Of a stretch of 5,349 bases of DNA, positions 5,228-5,349 are shown piece by piece. The notes under the pieces are model-generated. The model saw nothing but the letters and a program-made list of their open reading frames with translations, made no database searches and was not told where the DNA came from. This DNA comes from Paracoccaceae bacterium (lineage in GTDB: Bacteria > Pseudomonadota > Alphaproteobacteria > Rhodobacterales > Rhodobacteraceae): assembly GCA_007121055.1 (NCBI GenBank), contig SKMM01000145.1, positions 1-5,349 on the forward strand, read 5' to 3'. A program made the translations under genes and the position numbers. The stretch's first letter is position 1, and the number at the start of each line of letters is the position of its first letter.

Positions 5228-5349
5228 CACACCACCGGCGGCAAACCACGGCTGCTCGGCATTACCAAGCGTGGCAGCCGATATTTGCGAAAGATGCTGA
5301 TCCAGGGCGCCCGGTCGGCGATGCCGACGCTCGCGAGGGGCGACACGGC
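5228..5349 (+). pseudogene. IS110/IS1111-type transposase, C-terminal part, runs off window
   Basis: The frame starting at 5228 reads HTTGGKPRLLGITKRGSRYL then RKMLIQGARSAMPTLARGDT with no stop to the window edge. This is the C-terminal (Tnp_2/transposase_20) signature of IS110-family, IS1111-group DEDD/serine-type recombinases: a [ST][ST]GGK motif holding the catalytic serine or threonine region, then G[IR][ST]KRG..YLR..L..GAR. These enzymes insert at specific sites, guided in characterised members by an element-encoded bridge RNA. The part begins right next to the IS21 end, so its N-terminal half is missing at this place and cannot be seen as a normal gene to the left. It is therefore probably interrupted by the IS21 insertion or truncated by an associated deletion. 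Downstream sequence lies outside the window. Confidence 0.85.

Noticed and set aside
2596..5229. IS21 boundaries at the shared TGCG/CGCA tips
   Set aside because: These tips give no flanking duplication (CCTTC against CACCA), whereas ends at 2602 and 5225 leave CGCA on both sides; neither choice is proven.

Overview
The window is GC-rich throughout and reads as an accessory region of a high-GC alphaproteobacterium. A Rhodobacterales-like or Acetobacteraceae-like host is my best guess, from protein style and codon use rather than from any search. Most of it is one transposable element plus remnants of older mobile or degraded genes. I see no convincing new defence, metabolic or regulatory system.

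Positions 1-2258 are old and partly decayed. No gene is convincing in 1-627. Two small minus-strand genes look intact: an NTF2-like/SnoaL-like protein (628-975) and a 134-residue protein of unknown function with a single C-terminal hydrophobic segment (1148-1552). From 1553 to about 1941 I find no credible gene, only two strong inverted repeats. From 1942 to 2258 there are two probable gene fragments: a frameshifted plus-strand piece with a membrane segment, and the N-terminal part of a phage-packaging-like (terminase small subunit-like) protein on the minus strand.

Positions 2259-2601 hold a divergent intergenic stretch and a short plus-strand gene (2379-2535). That gene has a good ribosome binding site but is frameshifted near its start and looks cut off at its end.

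Positions 2602-5225 (ends uncertain by a few bases) form a complete-looking IS21-family insertion sequence. It carries istA (DDE transposase) and istB (AAA+ helper ATPase) on the minus strand, tightly coupled. Both ends carry iterated repeats with a 23-bp period (four on the istB side, five on the istA side) and an inner 14-bp perfect inverted repeat. A 7-bp-stem hairpin covers the istA Shine-Dalgarno sequence, so transposase translation is probably restrained. IstA binds the end repeats and cuts and joins the DNA; IstB assists with target selection and strand transfer.

From 5228 to the window edge there is the C-terminal part of an IS110/IS1111-type transposase on the plus strand. The IS21 element therefore sits in or against an IS110-type element, which makes this a nested or stacked insertion hotspot.
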